From Herpomyces periplanetae (lineage: Eukaryota; Ascomycota; Laboulbeniomycetes; Herpomycetales; Herpomycetaceae): a stretch of 58,833 bases of DNA. The DNA lies in NCBI GenBank assembly GCA_009733715.1, contig WMKJ01000083.1, positions 1-58,833 on the forward strand, read 5' to 3'. The translations under genes were made by a program, and so were the position numbers. The notes beneath the pieces were generated by a model. That model saw only the letters and a program-made list of their open reading frames with translations, ran no database searches and had not been told where the DNA came from. Below, piece after piece: positions 22,828-33,042 of the stretch. Each line of letters opens with the position of its first letter. Positions within the stretch are counted from its first letter, which is position 1.

Positions 22828-25800
22828 ATGGCGTACATATCTACGCTACAAAAACCGTCCAGCGTTCGTTTTGCAGTTAAGGCTAAATATTTATCTCCTG
22901 ATGATGAATGTCTTATATTGGCAAAAGTTAATCGATTAGAAATTTATGAGTTCAAATCTCGAAGAATACGTTATCGGTATTCTTCAACCATATTTGGCAG
23001 AATAACTTTATTGTACACTCTTCCCTGTAATTCAGGCCAACGAGACCAATTGTTCATCGGAACGGATCAGAATGTTTACTTTATCGTAGCTTGGGGTGGT
23101 CATGACAAGCCAATTCAAACTAAAACTCGGTTCGCTATCAATGAAAGTAAACCTGGCCGATATATACACACCAACTGTCGTGCACATCTAGACCAATGCT
23201 CTCGTTATCTTTTGGTGGAATCATACGAGGGAATTATTGGTATATTTCCCATTAATTTCTCTTCTACCTCACCTACTTCTAATTCTAACGATACTAATAT
23301 CGAAATTACTGGTAAAGCCTTAAAATGTCGAATAGCTGAACACTCAATTATATCATCGACTTTTATTCATTCCGACGTTTCATTCAAATCCTCCAAGTAT
23401 GCTGTCCTCTTTGAAGATTTTCGACACGATCATCGGGTTCGCATTAAACATATTAACTATACAGTTAATCGTAATCCAGATGATCCAGGTACTGTTGAAG
23501 TTGAGGATGTTAAAATGGAAGGACCTGATGGAAAGTTGTACAATAACAACCTTAAACTTGATTTCAAGGCTAAATTATTACTTCCAGTTCACATTCCCCC
23601 GTATGGTGTGTTTATTGTGTCGGAGAATTTCATTTACTGGCTTGATACCCGAAGTATGTCTTTTACTAAAGTTCCCGTTGACCCACCGGCCTCGTTTTGT
23701 ACATGGATTCAAATCCATCATTGTGCATACATACTTGCTAGTGAAGCGGGCGGACTATATTCTCTAAAGATTAAAAGTTCTGAGTCGTGTTCACGTATAA
23801 CGTGGAAATTAAAAAAGTTGACCGATACTTCTCGAGCTTCTTGTTTAGTATATCTTGGGTCTGGAGTACTATTTATCGGGTCACACTTTAGCAGATCCCA
23901 TACACTTAATCTAGCCAATGGAAAGCTTACCTTTCTACAAACGCTCGCTAATATAGCGCCGACTTTGGACTTTGGATTATTCAATGCGACACCTCAAACC
24001 TTGGGTATGTTTAGTCACTTTCTTCCTGGGCATGCTCGTCTCATCACTGGTAGCGGTGCATGGAATATGGGGTCGATTTGTAGCGTTGAAAGCAAGGTCG
24101 GTGTTACCACATTATCACGAATCGAACGAGACTTCAGTCAAGTGTTTGCCATTTTCTCACTTCAGTCTCCGAATTCTTTGACTAAAGATACCCTTGTTAT
24201 GTCCTGTTTTGATTATACGGTGGTGGTTAACATTGATGAATCTATGAATATTACTGAATTCAATGAATTTCACGGCTTCGATTTATCGTTACCTACATTA
24301 TTAGCGACAAATCTTGCCGGTAGTAAAGCATTACAGGTTACGCTTAAAGGGGTTATTATTGTGGATCTTAACATGTCTGGACCTGCCCTGTGTATGTGGA
24401 ATATTGAGCGGCCAGGTTCTCGTATAACCTCTGCAGCAACTAACGGTGAAGTTGTCGCTATATGTATCGGTGGAACAGAGTTAATTAGTCTGCGCATTGT
24501 CGATTTATCTGAATTAGGAAACTCTGGAGTTTCGGTGGAATTTATAGCGCAACGTAGCATCAACAACAATGAACAAGTTTCTTGTATACATTTACCTCTT
24601 GGGTATCCGGGTATAACTGTGGTTGGATACTGGAATAGCGAATGCGTGGAATTCTGTGATACTTTTAGTTTTCGTGAACTACGAAAAATAGCCGTGCGAG
24701 AATTACACATGTGGCCGGATGGACCGTTAATCATACGCAGTGTAATGTTATGCCGAATTTACTTACTCGAGGAAACGCTTTTGTTAATAGGACTCAGTAA
24801 TGGAGTTACTATTATATGCCATATTAATTGGGAATCGTTCAACACATTAACCGTTCAAGTTTACGAACTAGGTCATGAAGCAGTTCACTTTATTGGTATA
24901 CCCAGAGAAGTTATGGGTGTATATCAATCTATTTTTGTCGTGGGTCAATATCCTGGACTAATTTATGCAGATATTCCGGGGCTAAAAGATTTAGACTGGG
25001 GTAAAGAAAAGCGTTTACACTTAGCTGCAGTTGGTATACAAAGTTGTCGTACAGGTGCCATATTCGGTTGTCAATCCAAACATAAATCAGGCCTGGCAAC
25101 GTTAAACGGGAATATGCTAAGCCTGTTAAATTTAGATGCTAAACGAAGTACATTTGTTCGCATGATAAAAGTTGGAGAAACAGTTCGACGTATGGCAAGT
25201 CCATCGAATACATCGAATATTCTAGCTATTGGAACAGTTCAACGTCAAGGTCGTATTGGAGAAGAGGTTATGTCTAGTCGTATTTTATTAGCGGATCGAG
25301 CTACGTTAACGATATCTGATGTGTTTCCACTTCGCAAACAAGAGCTTGTTGAAGCATTAACGTGGGGAGTATTAAGATCAGGGGACGCATGTTGGTGTGT
25401 AGTTGGTACTACAGTGGTAGGATCAGTTAAAATTAACGATCGCCCAGCTGTACGCGGACGGTTAATTATATTACGAGTGATTAAAACGACCAAATTACAA
25501 TGGCAAGTTATAACGGATATTGAACTACGTACAGCGTGTCGCTGTGTAGCGATCATGTCCGAGAAGATCGTGGCAGGCTTGGTTAAAACGGTTGCAGTAT
25601 TTCGATTAATTAGTACACCGGATGAACAAGTTGATGAGAAGAAATATGGAGTTGAAAAAGTTGGAATGTGTCGAGTTAGTACAGTTCCCGTTGACGTCAC
25701 AGTATGTGATAAGCGTAGTATTATTGGTGTAGCCGATTTACTTCAAAGCTTATCAGTATATAAGTTTCGTGGCGATGGTACAATATCAACAGGTAATAGA

Positions 25801-26409
25801 TTACGGGAGATAGCACGACATACGGATACAGTATGGAGCGTTACAATTGCAAAGGTCAACGAGGATATGTGGATAGAGAGTGATGCCGAAGGAAATTTAT
25901 TATTACTAGCTTATCCCACAACTAACCAATCATCAGTTAATACCATGTTTACTAAAGTAAATCAGTCGGATCCACATTATAATAACTATGAAAAAGTCAT
26001 GAACGTGGAAGGGGAATTTAACTTGGGTGAAATGGTGAATCGTATGAGACCAATTGAAGCCAGTCAGTGTATTGCAGGTTTAGTCACTCCGCGGGTACTC
26101 CTAGCCACGGCAGAAGGTTCTATTTATCTGGTATCAACATTGGATGCTCAAAGCGAGAAAGCTTTATTACAATTACAGCGTAATTTAGCTAAGCTTATAA
26201 CTTGTCCGGGTGATTTAGATTTTGAGAGATTTCGTAGTTTTTACAGTGTTGCACGACAGTCCGAACGATCTCTTGGTTTTATCGATTCTAATTTAGTTCA
26301 ACGTTACTGGTCATGCTCATCCGATATTCAAAGTAAAGCATTACAAGGTGTTTCACTACAGCAATCTCAACTTGAGCATATTCTTCGTGTTTTACAACGG
26401 TTAGAGTAA
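22828..26409 (+). CDS. DDB1: DDB1-like damaged-DNA-binding protein / CUL4 adaptor, 1193 aa
   Basis: DDB1 is the adaptor of CUL4 ubiquitin ligases. It is built of three seven-bladed beta-propellers (BPA, BPB, BPC) and a C-terminal helical domain, and acts in nucleotide-excision repair, replication licensing and chromatin control. The N-terminus matches DDB1 (LQKPSSVRFAVKAKYLSPDD, ILAKVNRLEIYEFKSRR). The CPSF-A/DDB1 C-terminal domain is seen around 780-1190, with TDTVWSVTIAKVNEDMWIESDAEGNL shared by the family and the closing segment LQRNLAKLITCPGDLDFERF. Length is close to animal DDB1 (about 1140). The related paralogues Cft1/CPSF160 and Rse1/SF3B3 differ in length and N-terminus, so DDB1 is the best fit. 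A single exon. Start ATG at 22828. Confidence 0.92.
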   Translation: MAYISTLQKPSSVRFAVKAKYLSPDDECLILAKVNRLEIYEFKSRRIRYRYSSTIFGRITLLYTLPCNSGQRDQLFIGTDQNVYFIVAWGGHDKPIQTKTRFAINESKPGRYIHTNCRAHLDQCSRYLLVESYEGIIGIFPINFSSTSPTSNSNDTNIEITGKALKCRIAEHSIISSTFIHSDVSFKSSKYAVLFEDFRHDHRVRIKHINYTVNRNPDDPGTVEVEDVKMEGPDGKLYNNNLKLDFKAKLLLPVHIPPYGVFIVSENFIYWLDTRSMSFTKVPVDPPASFCTWIQIHHCAYILASEAGGLYSLKIKSSESCSRITWKLKKLTDTSRASCLVYLGSGVLFIGSHFSRSHTLNLANGKLTFLQTLANIAPTLDFGLFNATPQTLGMFSHFLPGHARLITGSGAWNMGSICSVESKVGVTTLSRIERDFSQVFAIFSLQSPNSLTKDTLVMSCFDYTVVVNIDESMNITEFNEFHGFDLSLPTLLATNLAGSKALQVTLKGVIIVDLNMSGPALCMWNIERPGSRITSAATNGEVVAICIGGTELISLRIVDLSELGNSGVSVEFIAQRSINNNEQVSCIHLPLGYPGITVVGYWNSECVEFCDTFSFRELRKIAVRELHMWPDGPLIIRSVMLCRIYLLEETLLLIGLSNGVTIICHINWESFNTLTVQVYELGHEAVHFIGIPREVMGVYQSIFVVGQYPGLIYADIPGLKDLDWGKEKRLHLAAVGIQSCRTGAIFGCQSKHKSGLATLNGNMLSLLNLDAKRSTFVRMIKVGETVRRMASPSNTSNILAIGTVQRQGRIGEEVMSSRILLADRATLTISDVFPLRKQELVEALTWGVLRSGDACWCVVGTTVVGSVKINDRPAVRGRLIILRVIKTTKLQWQVITDIELRTACRCVAIMSEKIVAGLVKTVAVFRLISTPDEQVDEKKYGVEKVGMCRVSTVPVDVTVCDKRSIIGVADLLQSLSVYKFRGDGTISTGNRLREIARHTDTVWSVTIAKVNEDMWIESDAEGNLLLLAYPTTNQSSVNTMFTKVNQSDPHYNNYEKVMNVEGEFNLGEMVNRMRPIEASQCIAGLVTPRVLLATAEGSIYLVSTLDAQSEKALLQLQRNLAKLITCPGDLDFERFRSFYSVARQSERSLGFIDSNLVQRYWSCSSDIQSKALQGVSLQQSQLEHILRVLQRLE

Positions 26410-27373
26410 CCTTTTAATATTTTCTTATACTGAACGTTTTCCTGCTTCCATCCTTTTTGTAATGTTGACATTTACCATTTTACTAATTTTAAGGAAAACA
26501 AATGGAAGCCTATACAATTTCTTTTTATCAAACCATTAACCCTTTACTATTAATCATTGTGAAGCTAAATATTTTCCCAAACCCCATACGGCTTTTGAAC
26601 CAAAAAAATATTTCCTAATCGGGTAATTTGTGCTCCCTATCGGATAAAAATAGATTCCTTTCGTGGCAGATTTCACGTGACTGTGCGGAAAAGAGCTATT
26701 GCGGAGCGGGGAGTGGAAGGAATAACGTTGAACCGAGTATACATATTACCGAAAGGAAAGTGAGTGAAACGCGTTTTAGTTATAGAGTTTATATTTATTT
26801 TACAATTATATCACTAAAAGGAGATATGTACTATGATTGAGTGGTGTGAATATTTACGACTATATCCGGGTTAAGGAGAATATTCGATTTGGGAAATATG
26901 GTAGCTTGAGAAAGTGTGTATACACTCCACATTTTGTAAAGCGTTACAAATCGTTCTTGGGGGATGATTATTGTTTCTACAGGTGGATTGTGCTAGGTGG
27001 TATAATTGAGTGGTTGAGTTAAAGCGCGGTAATTGAAGCACCGGCGTAGGATTATAAGTGAAGGGACAAAGTGAGGCCTAATGGACAATCTCCAGAGATT
27101 GATCAAATCAAAATTCAGAAAAGACATGGAGGCGAAGCAGGGAAAGGCAAAGTGAAGCGGGGAGCAAGCGCGCGGACAAAAAAAGTACAAATGACAATTC
27201 CCGCGACTTGTTAAACAAACTGGTACACGGGTGCTGGATATGACACAAAATTTTCATAACTTTGCTAAAGGATTTAATTTTGTTTCCTTATGCAAGCTGA
27301 CTAGAGTGTGTGCAGGCGCGCATACGCACAACAGAATCCAAATGTGCAAGTTTAAAGAGTTAACATGTTAAAT
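26410..27373. other. Intergenic, convergent DDB1 / receptor gene
   Basis: 964 bp between two stop codons. ORFs of 60-70 codons on both strands match nothing I know. A TTTCACGTGA element lies at 26672-26680, unusual here because the flanking genes end rather than start on this stretch. I see no terminator signal beyond AT-rich sequence. Confidence 0.45.
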
Positions 27374-30300
27374 TCATTCATTGCTACGACTCTGTTGACC
27401 GTCTAAGGTTTGGTTAAGGGAACTAGCAGGACGATCGGATGATTCGTCATTCATGCTTGATGGTACACAATCGGAGTTAACAACGTTGACGGGCCCGGGT
27501 GTAATAGTGGTAGTTGCGTTAATTGGGTTAGACGCATGGCTGGAATTGGTGCTGACGGGCGATGTAGCTACGGATGGCAAAGGAGGTAGGGGTGGCAAAC
27601 TGTTTGTGCTTATTCTGAACGGTCTTTCTACCTTGCCGGAAACTGATACGGCGGTCGCTTTCGTCGTTGACGTTACGTTCACACTTTTCGACAGTGGACC
27701 CGTGGAAGACGCACAACTACTGATAACTGTAGCGGACGGTGGAGGAAGAGATCTGGATGATAAAACGCACTCAGCGTGTGTATCACTATTACGGGACGTC
27801 CATGAACCGTTAGTGCCGGATGGAGTTGCACTAAAGCCCGCGGCCACGCCTATGGGAAGACTAAATCGTTGATAATTTTGTCGTATATTTGACGAATGAC
27901 CCTGAGGATAAGCTTGAACAAAGTTACCACAGAATCCATTACCGGTATTCAAGGTTAAATTGTTTCCGCGTAGTGGAGTGGAAGCGGGTATTTGACTTGT
28001 TGATCCGCTGCATGATGCTGATTGATGCACAACTCTTCGGGAACTTATCCTAGATGAGCGATCAGGTTTCGATGATGTAACAGATACGGGCTTAGGCGGT
28101 ATAGAAGTCTTTTGAAAAGATGATTCAGATGAGGATAGTGGTCGATGATTCAGGGAAAATACAGAGCCAGTAGTGGGAGAAGAAGGTCTTCGTGAAAAAT
28201 AAATGTGCGACCCGGGTAAATGGGGTGAACATGTTGGTGATGAAGGTGAAGGCGTCGAAACTAACCGTGAACCGGGTAAACCAGAACTCGAACCGTATTG
28301 ACTAGGAGATTGGGATCGAGCTAGATTAGTCTGATAGTTATGATGATGCAGTAAATATGAATCAAGGGTGGAAGAAGATGAAACACCACCGGGCACGCCA
28401 GGCCTATTTGGGGATGAAGGAGTTGGGGAATTTCCAAAGTATATCATGCTTCCGGTATCATTGGGGGTATACAATTGCATTTGGGGTGACATAGCATGGC
28501 CAGATCCTGATAAACGAGGCGATTTAGTAGGTGAGGCGTGCATGGGTAGATTCTTGAGAGAGTATGATAAGCATAATGGGCTGCTAGACATTTGAGGTGG
28601 CACATGAGGCAACTCATAAGGGGGCAAAACAGCGTTCATATGTTTTGCATCGAAGGAGATGAACTCGTGCTTGCGAACAAACTTTTGATGGATTAGTTCA
28701 TACCATCCTGTAAACATGGACCAGCGGAAAATGGTTAAAAAGGTTTGTATGCCCGGAATAGCAAGGAGCATTAAAACGGCCACGGCAATATCCTGACTCA
28801 CGACTAATTTTTGGCCCAAGGTTAGGCATTTATGATTAGCTCCACCATTCTGAAGAATACAGGTGACCCATTCGCGATACTGAGACTGCTTAGTGGAATT
28901 GATGTGCTGTGTAGCATCGTTGTAGTACACAAAGACAACGGAAAAAAAGATAACATCGGCGAGAATGAATACTACGATTAGCATAGCACGCCATTGGAGC
29001 CAAACGACCTTTTTTACTCGGTGATAAACAGTGCGAGCGGATGATCCGGAGACCCCGTTTGAATGATGGGCGTGTACTAATGTTATAGGAGCTGGTGGCG
29101 GTGGCGGTGGAGGAGGTTGTGAGTGTGGGGAAGTGGCAGATGGATGAAGGGATGATCTTGGGGACGGATTCGAAATTTCGAGCATCGGATTAACCGAGTA
29201 GGGTGAGACAAGGGAAGATGTTAGGGTGGAAGAGTCGTGAGCTTTATTAAGAGGAACAGCGGCAGCATCGACGGACCAGATATTTTTAACGTAAACGTAG
29301 AAACAGTACAGAAAGGTTAAAAGTTGGATTAAAGTGGAGGCACCGGCCGTACCGAGTAATGGACCCCAGAAAGTTTGCATTGAACCGGAAGAGTTGACAT
29401 GGCATGCATGACCAAAGCGGAATGATACACCGGTCATACCGATGGTGAGGATGAAGAGTAAGGAAACTAGACCCCAACCGAAGGCTTGAACGATATAAAA
29501 AAACCGACGGCCTGTCATGATATCCCAGCATATTTGAAGGTGCATAGAGAGAGCTCTAACGAAAACTTTTGGATGAAATACAAGAGAGGCGGACAGGCGA
29601 GGGGAAGGAAGAGAGTTAACATTGTTGATAAGTCAGGTTAACTGATACATCCAAGGTCAGGGTAACTTACTCCATATAGTTACGGTTAAGCCACCAGCAA
29701 CAATGAGAGCACCGGACCATGCACAAGGCAAACTTGTATACATGTCATTTGGAGTTATTTTATTGTAGCATTGCTGTGGATTTCGGAAGAGGGGGATAAC
29801 GAAGCCGATCTGGTTGGGGGTTGATGGGTTAATAGAGATGGACGACTGAATGGTTGGTAGATGGACATATGAGTATTGAGGGAAAAACAAAATGGGATAA
29901 GATTGGTACGTACGGCTTCGGTTAAAACACCGATAACTAGGCATACGCTGAGGTAATGTCGTTTGGATTTTTCAACGGGGATGAATATATAAGTGAGCAG
30001 AAGAAATATACAAAAGATGATGCTAATACAATCAATGGATTCAGCAGTGCGGTGCCAGGTAGCGAAGCCTACGAAGCATGAATAAAGATTGAAAGGAATA
30101 ACGAGGTTAGTATTAATGATTTGATGGAGAAAAAGATGTGCATATATAAAAAGATACAGAGACATGGGATAGGAAAAACTCACGTTTATCGTAAACATAA
30201 TCAGTAACGGGACACGGTAAACAGCAAACTAAATCGCCTACCAGAGGTCCACAAGCACGACCGGGAATGTCTAAATGAGAAGAAGCGAAGAGATGATTAA

Positions 30301-30471
30301 TTAGCTAAATGATGTATATTTAAAGAGGAATTGAAAATTTAAACGTATAAAATTAGAGGGGAAAAGGATGAAGAATTGAGGAAAGGGAAACTTACAACCA
30401 CCAGTAGGAGGGAATAGAGAACTATCAATGAAGGGAGAAGGACAATGCGTGAGGGTAGTTTTATTACGCAT
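27374..30471 (-). CDS. Frizzled/Smoothened-like fungal seven-helix receptor, five exons, 882 aa
   Basis: Exons 30471-30396, 30270-30184, 30068-29914, 29809-29671, 29565-27374; introns 125, 115, 104 and 105 nt. All junctions are GT..AG and keep the frame. The assembled N-terminus has a short Cys-rich segment ending VCCLPCPVTDYVYDK. Seven hydrophobic helices follow, including CISIIFCIFLLLTYIF, PVEKSKRHYLSVCLVIGV, TIWIFVRALSMHLQICW, MTGVSFRFGHACHV and FWGPLLGTAGASTLIQLL. This layout matches the fungal 7TM family related to Frizzled, which lacks the extracellular CRD. Such proteins are thought to be G-protein-coupled sensors; the ligand is unknown. Residues about 450-882 form a Ser/Pro/Thr-rich tail with low complexity, a likely phosphorylation platform. 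No signal peptide is seen, so an upstream exon cannot be excluded. Confidence 0.85.
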
Positions 30472-33042
30472 GGCGGTTTGGATGGGGGGAGAGAGGTGGA
30501 AAAGGGAGAGGAGAGGAAAAAAGTAAGTATAGGGAAATGTTTAGCAAGAAAATAATTGATAGATTTGTGGATAGGGAATGGATAAATGGGAATGAGTAGT
30601 GGGAAAAAATGGTATAATTTTCATTTAAAGGATGAAAAGATGATTAACTAGGTAAAACGAAGAGATGGAGGGGTTAAACAAGAAGATGGAGAAGAGATGA
30701 AAGAGGGAATAGTAAAGAAAAAGTATAAAGATTAACAAGGAACCGAGCGAGACAAATTATGGAAGAGAAAGGAAATGGAAAATTTTTGGAGAAAAAAATT
30801 CCAAAGAAAAAGGCCCGAAGCTCCTATTTATATACGGGGAGAGCGACGAGGATGAACTGGATCGCACCTTCCCAAACTAGCACCGTCCAGAAACCACGCA
30901 CTATATATACCACGGCCGGCGGTATTGGAGGAAAGAACTAGCTACCTTTTGTTTCAATCGGGAAATCACTCATACCGCTTTCCCAGGCGTCGCTTCCCAA
31001 TTCAGCTTCTGACTAATCAGCCCTATAGATCACGTGCCACACCCAGATTTCCTTTTTCGGAAATCTTTCGTTGTTCTTGTTTGTTTTATTTTTTCTCTTT
31101 TTTTGCGTCTTTTTCCTTTCATTTCCTCCACGTTTTGCCTCTCCTCATCTTGCCTTCGATATTATGTTCGTGCCCGTTCCGATCCTGGCTTGCCATGTAT
31201 AACCGTTTATGTATGGCTTTTACCCTTCCCGTCCGCACCATATGATGTATAATCCCGCTCCGGTCAAAGTCTTGCGTCATTATGTTAACTTTGTGTATGT
31301 ACCTATCTCTCTTCCAGATTTTACACCTTTCATCATTCAATCTCAAAACTTTTCTCTTCCTCCCCTTCATCACCTCATTTGTTTCTCCGTTCCTCCATTA
31401 CCCGCGTTCACCCTTTTTCTCATCTCTCTTCCCTTGTTACTGCATTCGTACCTTTTTCTTTTTTTGGGCATTTCTCTCCTCTATCGTAAACAACTCTACA
31501 CCTTACCCATTTCCACTCATTTTTCATCTTTTCCGTCCCGATAACCGTTAACTCATATGCTTTTTACTATTGGATAATCCCAAAGTTGTCAAAATATACT
31601 ACCTACATTGATCAATTTAATAGCGGTAGATCATGGTTCTTACTTGTCTTGTAGAAATTTAATCCCTTAAACTTGTTGATCTGCATACATAACCTAAAAC
31701 TTGCCTGCTACCTTTCCCTTACTCGTATTCAAACGTTACAACTAGATACGCTCATATTGTCCGCATCTATCACCGTCAGTCTCCTAAGTTTAACTATCGA
31801 TAGCAATCTCAATTTCTACGGCGATACTGACTTCATCGCCGGCATCTTGCCCAACTGGCACACCACCCGCTTTAGGAGTTAAATAACCCCTGGTCCCGTC
31901 CTCTACTGGACGTCAATAATCAATTCACTGAATTGATCCACTTTTACCCTCTGTCATGTTTAGAAATGAAAAGTTGTGATCCACATCTCTAACCGAAGAT
32001 GCCCTTACGGGCGCCCGAGTGTGGATGGTGTATAGCGTATCGCCTACCCCCAATCTCATATCATGCGCTCGTCCTGGTGTGTATTACTCTCTCTACCCGA
32101 TTGGTCTACTCATTTAAAAGGCGTTCAAATAGTCTATCCACCTTACAATTTTCATTATCATCACCCTTACCAAAACCGCTATCCTCTTCATCCAGTATCC
32201 ACCTCCACTATCACACACACTCCCTCTCTTCCATGTTTCTACAACCTCTTCCCGTTACAAACAAGACTTTCCCTACTTTCGTCCGTGTTACTACAGCGTA
32301 AAAACTTGATAAAGTACAAAACAATTACCCACCCTTCATCACTTGCATCCGCACCCTTCTACCCCTCGATACCCGTCTCCATGCACACAAAACGTGCACT
32401 TGTAAATCCCTTCAAGTTTTCCCTCCCTTATACAAAATATCCACCCTAAACTTCCCATTAATCTATACTATTTTTCCACCACACACCTACTCCTACGCCC
32501 GTGATCTACTCAATCCTATTACCATCTTTACAACTACATGGAAAAGGCTAAATTTAAATGCATTTATTATTTCATGCTGCTCAAAGTTCTCTCCCAGTCT
32601 TAACATCCAAAATGTTTCAATGCAAGCTCCTCAAAATCATCATTTCCCTTCCCACCTCCCACAAAACAAGTCCAAGTTAACTCCTTGTCATCTACAATGC
32701 TTGATCCGTTTAACGTGATGGACAACAGTTGTAGAGTACCTTGCCTCCCCTTGTCTTCATAGTCAATCCCAAGTGTAACTCCTTGAAAATTCATCCCTAG
32801 ATTTTAATTAATCCATCAATCTTCTAAATATACCATCATGTCTCCCCTTGGAATCAACTAGTTAAATCACTTATGTCGTTCTGACTGACAATGCTACGCT
32901 TCGTTCATTGATTCAATCTTTATATAGATCAACTTTACCCGTTAACCCTTGCGAAAAGCAAACCCCAAAAAACTACTACTTTGCATTTTAACATTCCAAT
33001 GTACTCTCTCTCCTTCATGTTAACAAGCTATCCCTTTCTCTG
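30472..33042. other. 2.6-kb intergenic region between receptor start and DSF2 stop
   Basis: The plus strand is A/G-rich from 30480 to about 30950 and C/T-rich from about 31040 to 32800; the switch coincides with the CACGTG box at 31031-31036 and the receptor's TATA box. ORFs in the C/T-rich part translate to low-complexity Ser/Pro/Leu sequences. One minus-strand ORF (32600-32794, 64 codons) gives a more protein-like acidic sequence containing GIDYEDKGRQGTLQLL, but I do not recognise it. No gene is supported; a plus-strand noncoding transcript starting near 31050 is possible. Confidence 0.5.
30825..30834 (-). promoter_or_regulatory. TATA box of the seven-helix receptor gene
   Basis: The minus strand reads TATATAAATA, a strong TATA match, about 355 bp upstream of the receptor's ATG. 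A CACGTG box (31031-31036) lies about 200 bp further upstream. The DNA between TATA and ATG is pyrimidine-rich on the sense strand, as expected for a fungal leader. Confidence 0.5.

Noticed and set aside
25245-25700. 151-codon minus-strand ORF inside DDB1
   Set aside because: Shadow of the DDB1 frame; the DDB1 translation is conserved through this interval.
27453-27872. 139-codon plus-strand ORF inside the receptor gene
   Set aside because: It is antisense to the Ser/Pro-rich tail; its open frame follows from the codon bias of the real gene.
29545-29565. Receptor exon 5 starting at the TTAG acceptor next to GAGCTC
   Set aside because: That acceptor breaks the frame with exon 4. The upstream AAAAG acceptor gives TIWIFVRALSMHL, which matches the family.
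31034-31551. Several plus-strand ORFs of 70-110 codons
   Set aside because: C/T-rich DNA read in all three frames gives Ser/Leu/Phe/Pro strings; no start context, intron or homology supports a gene.
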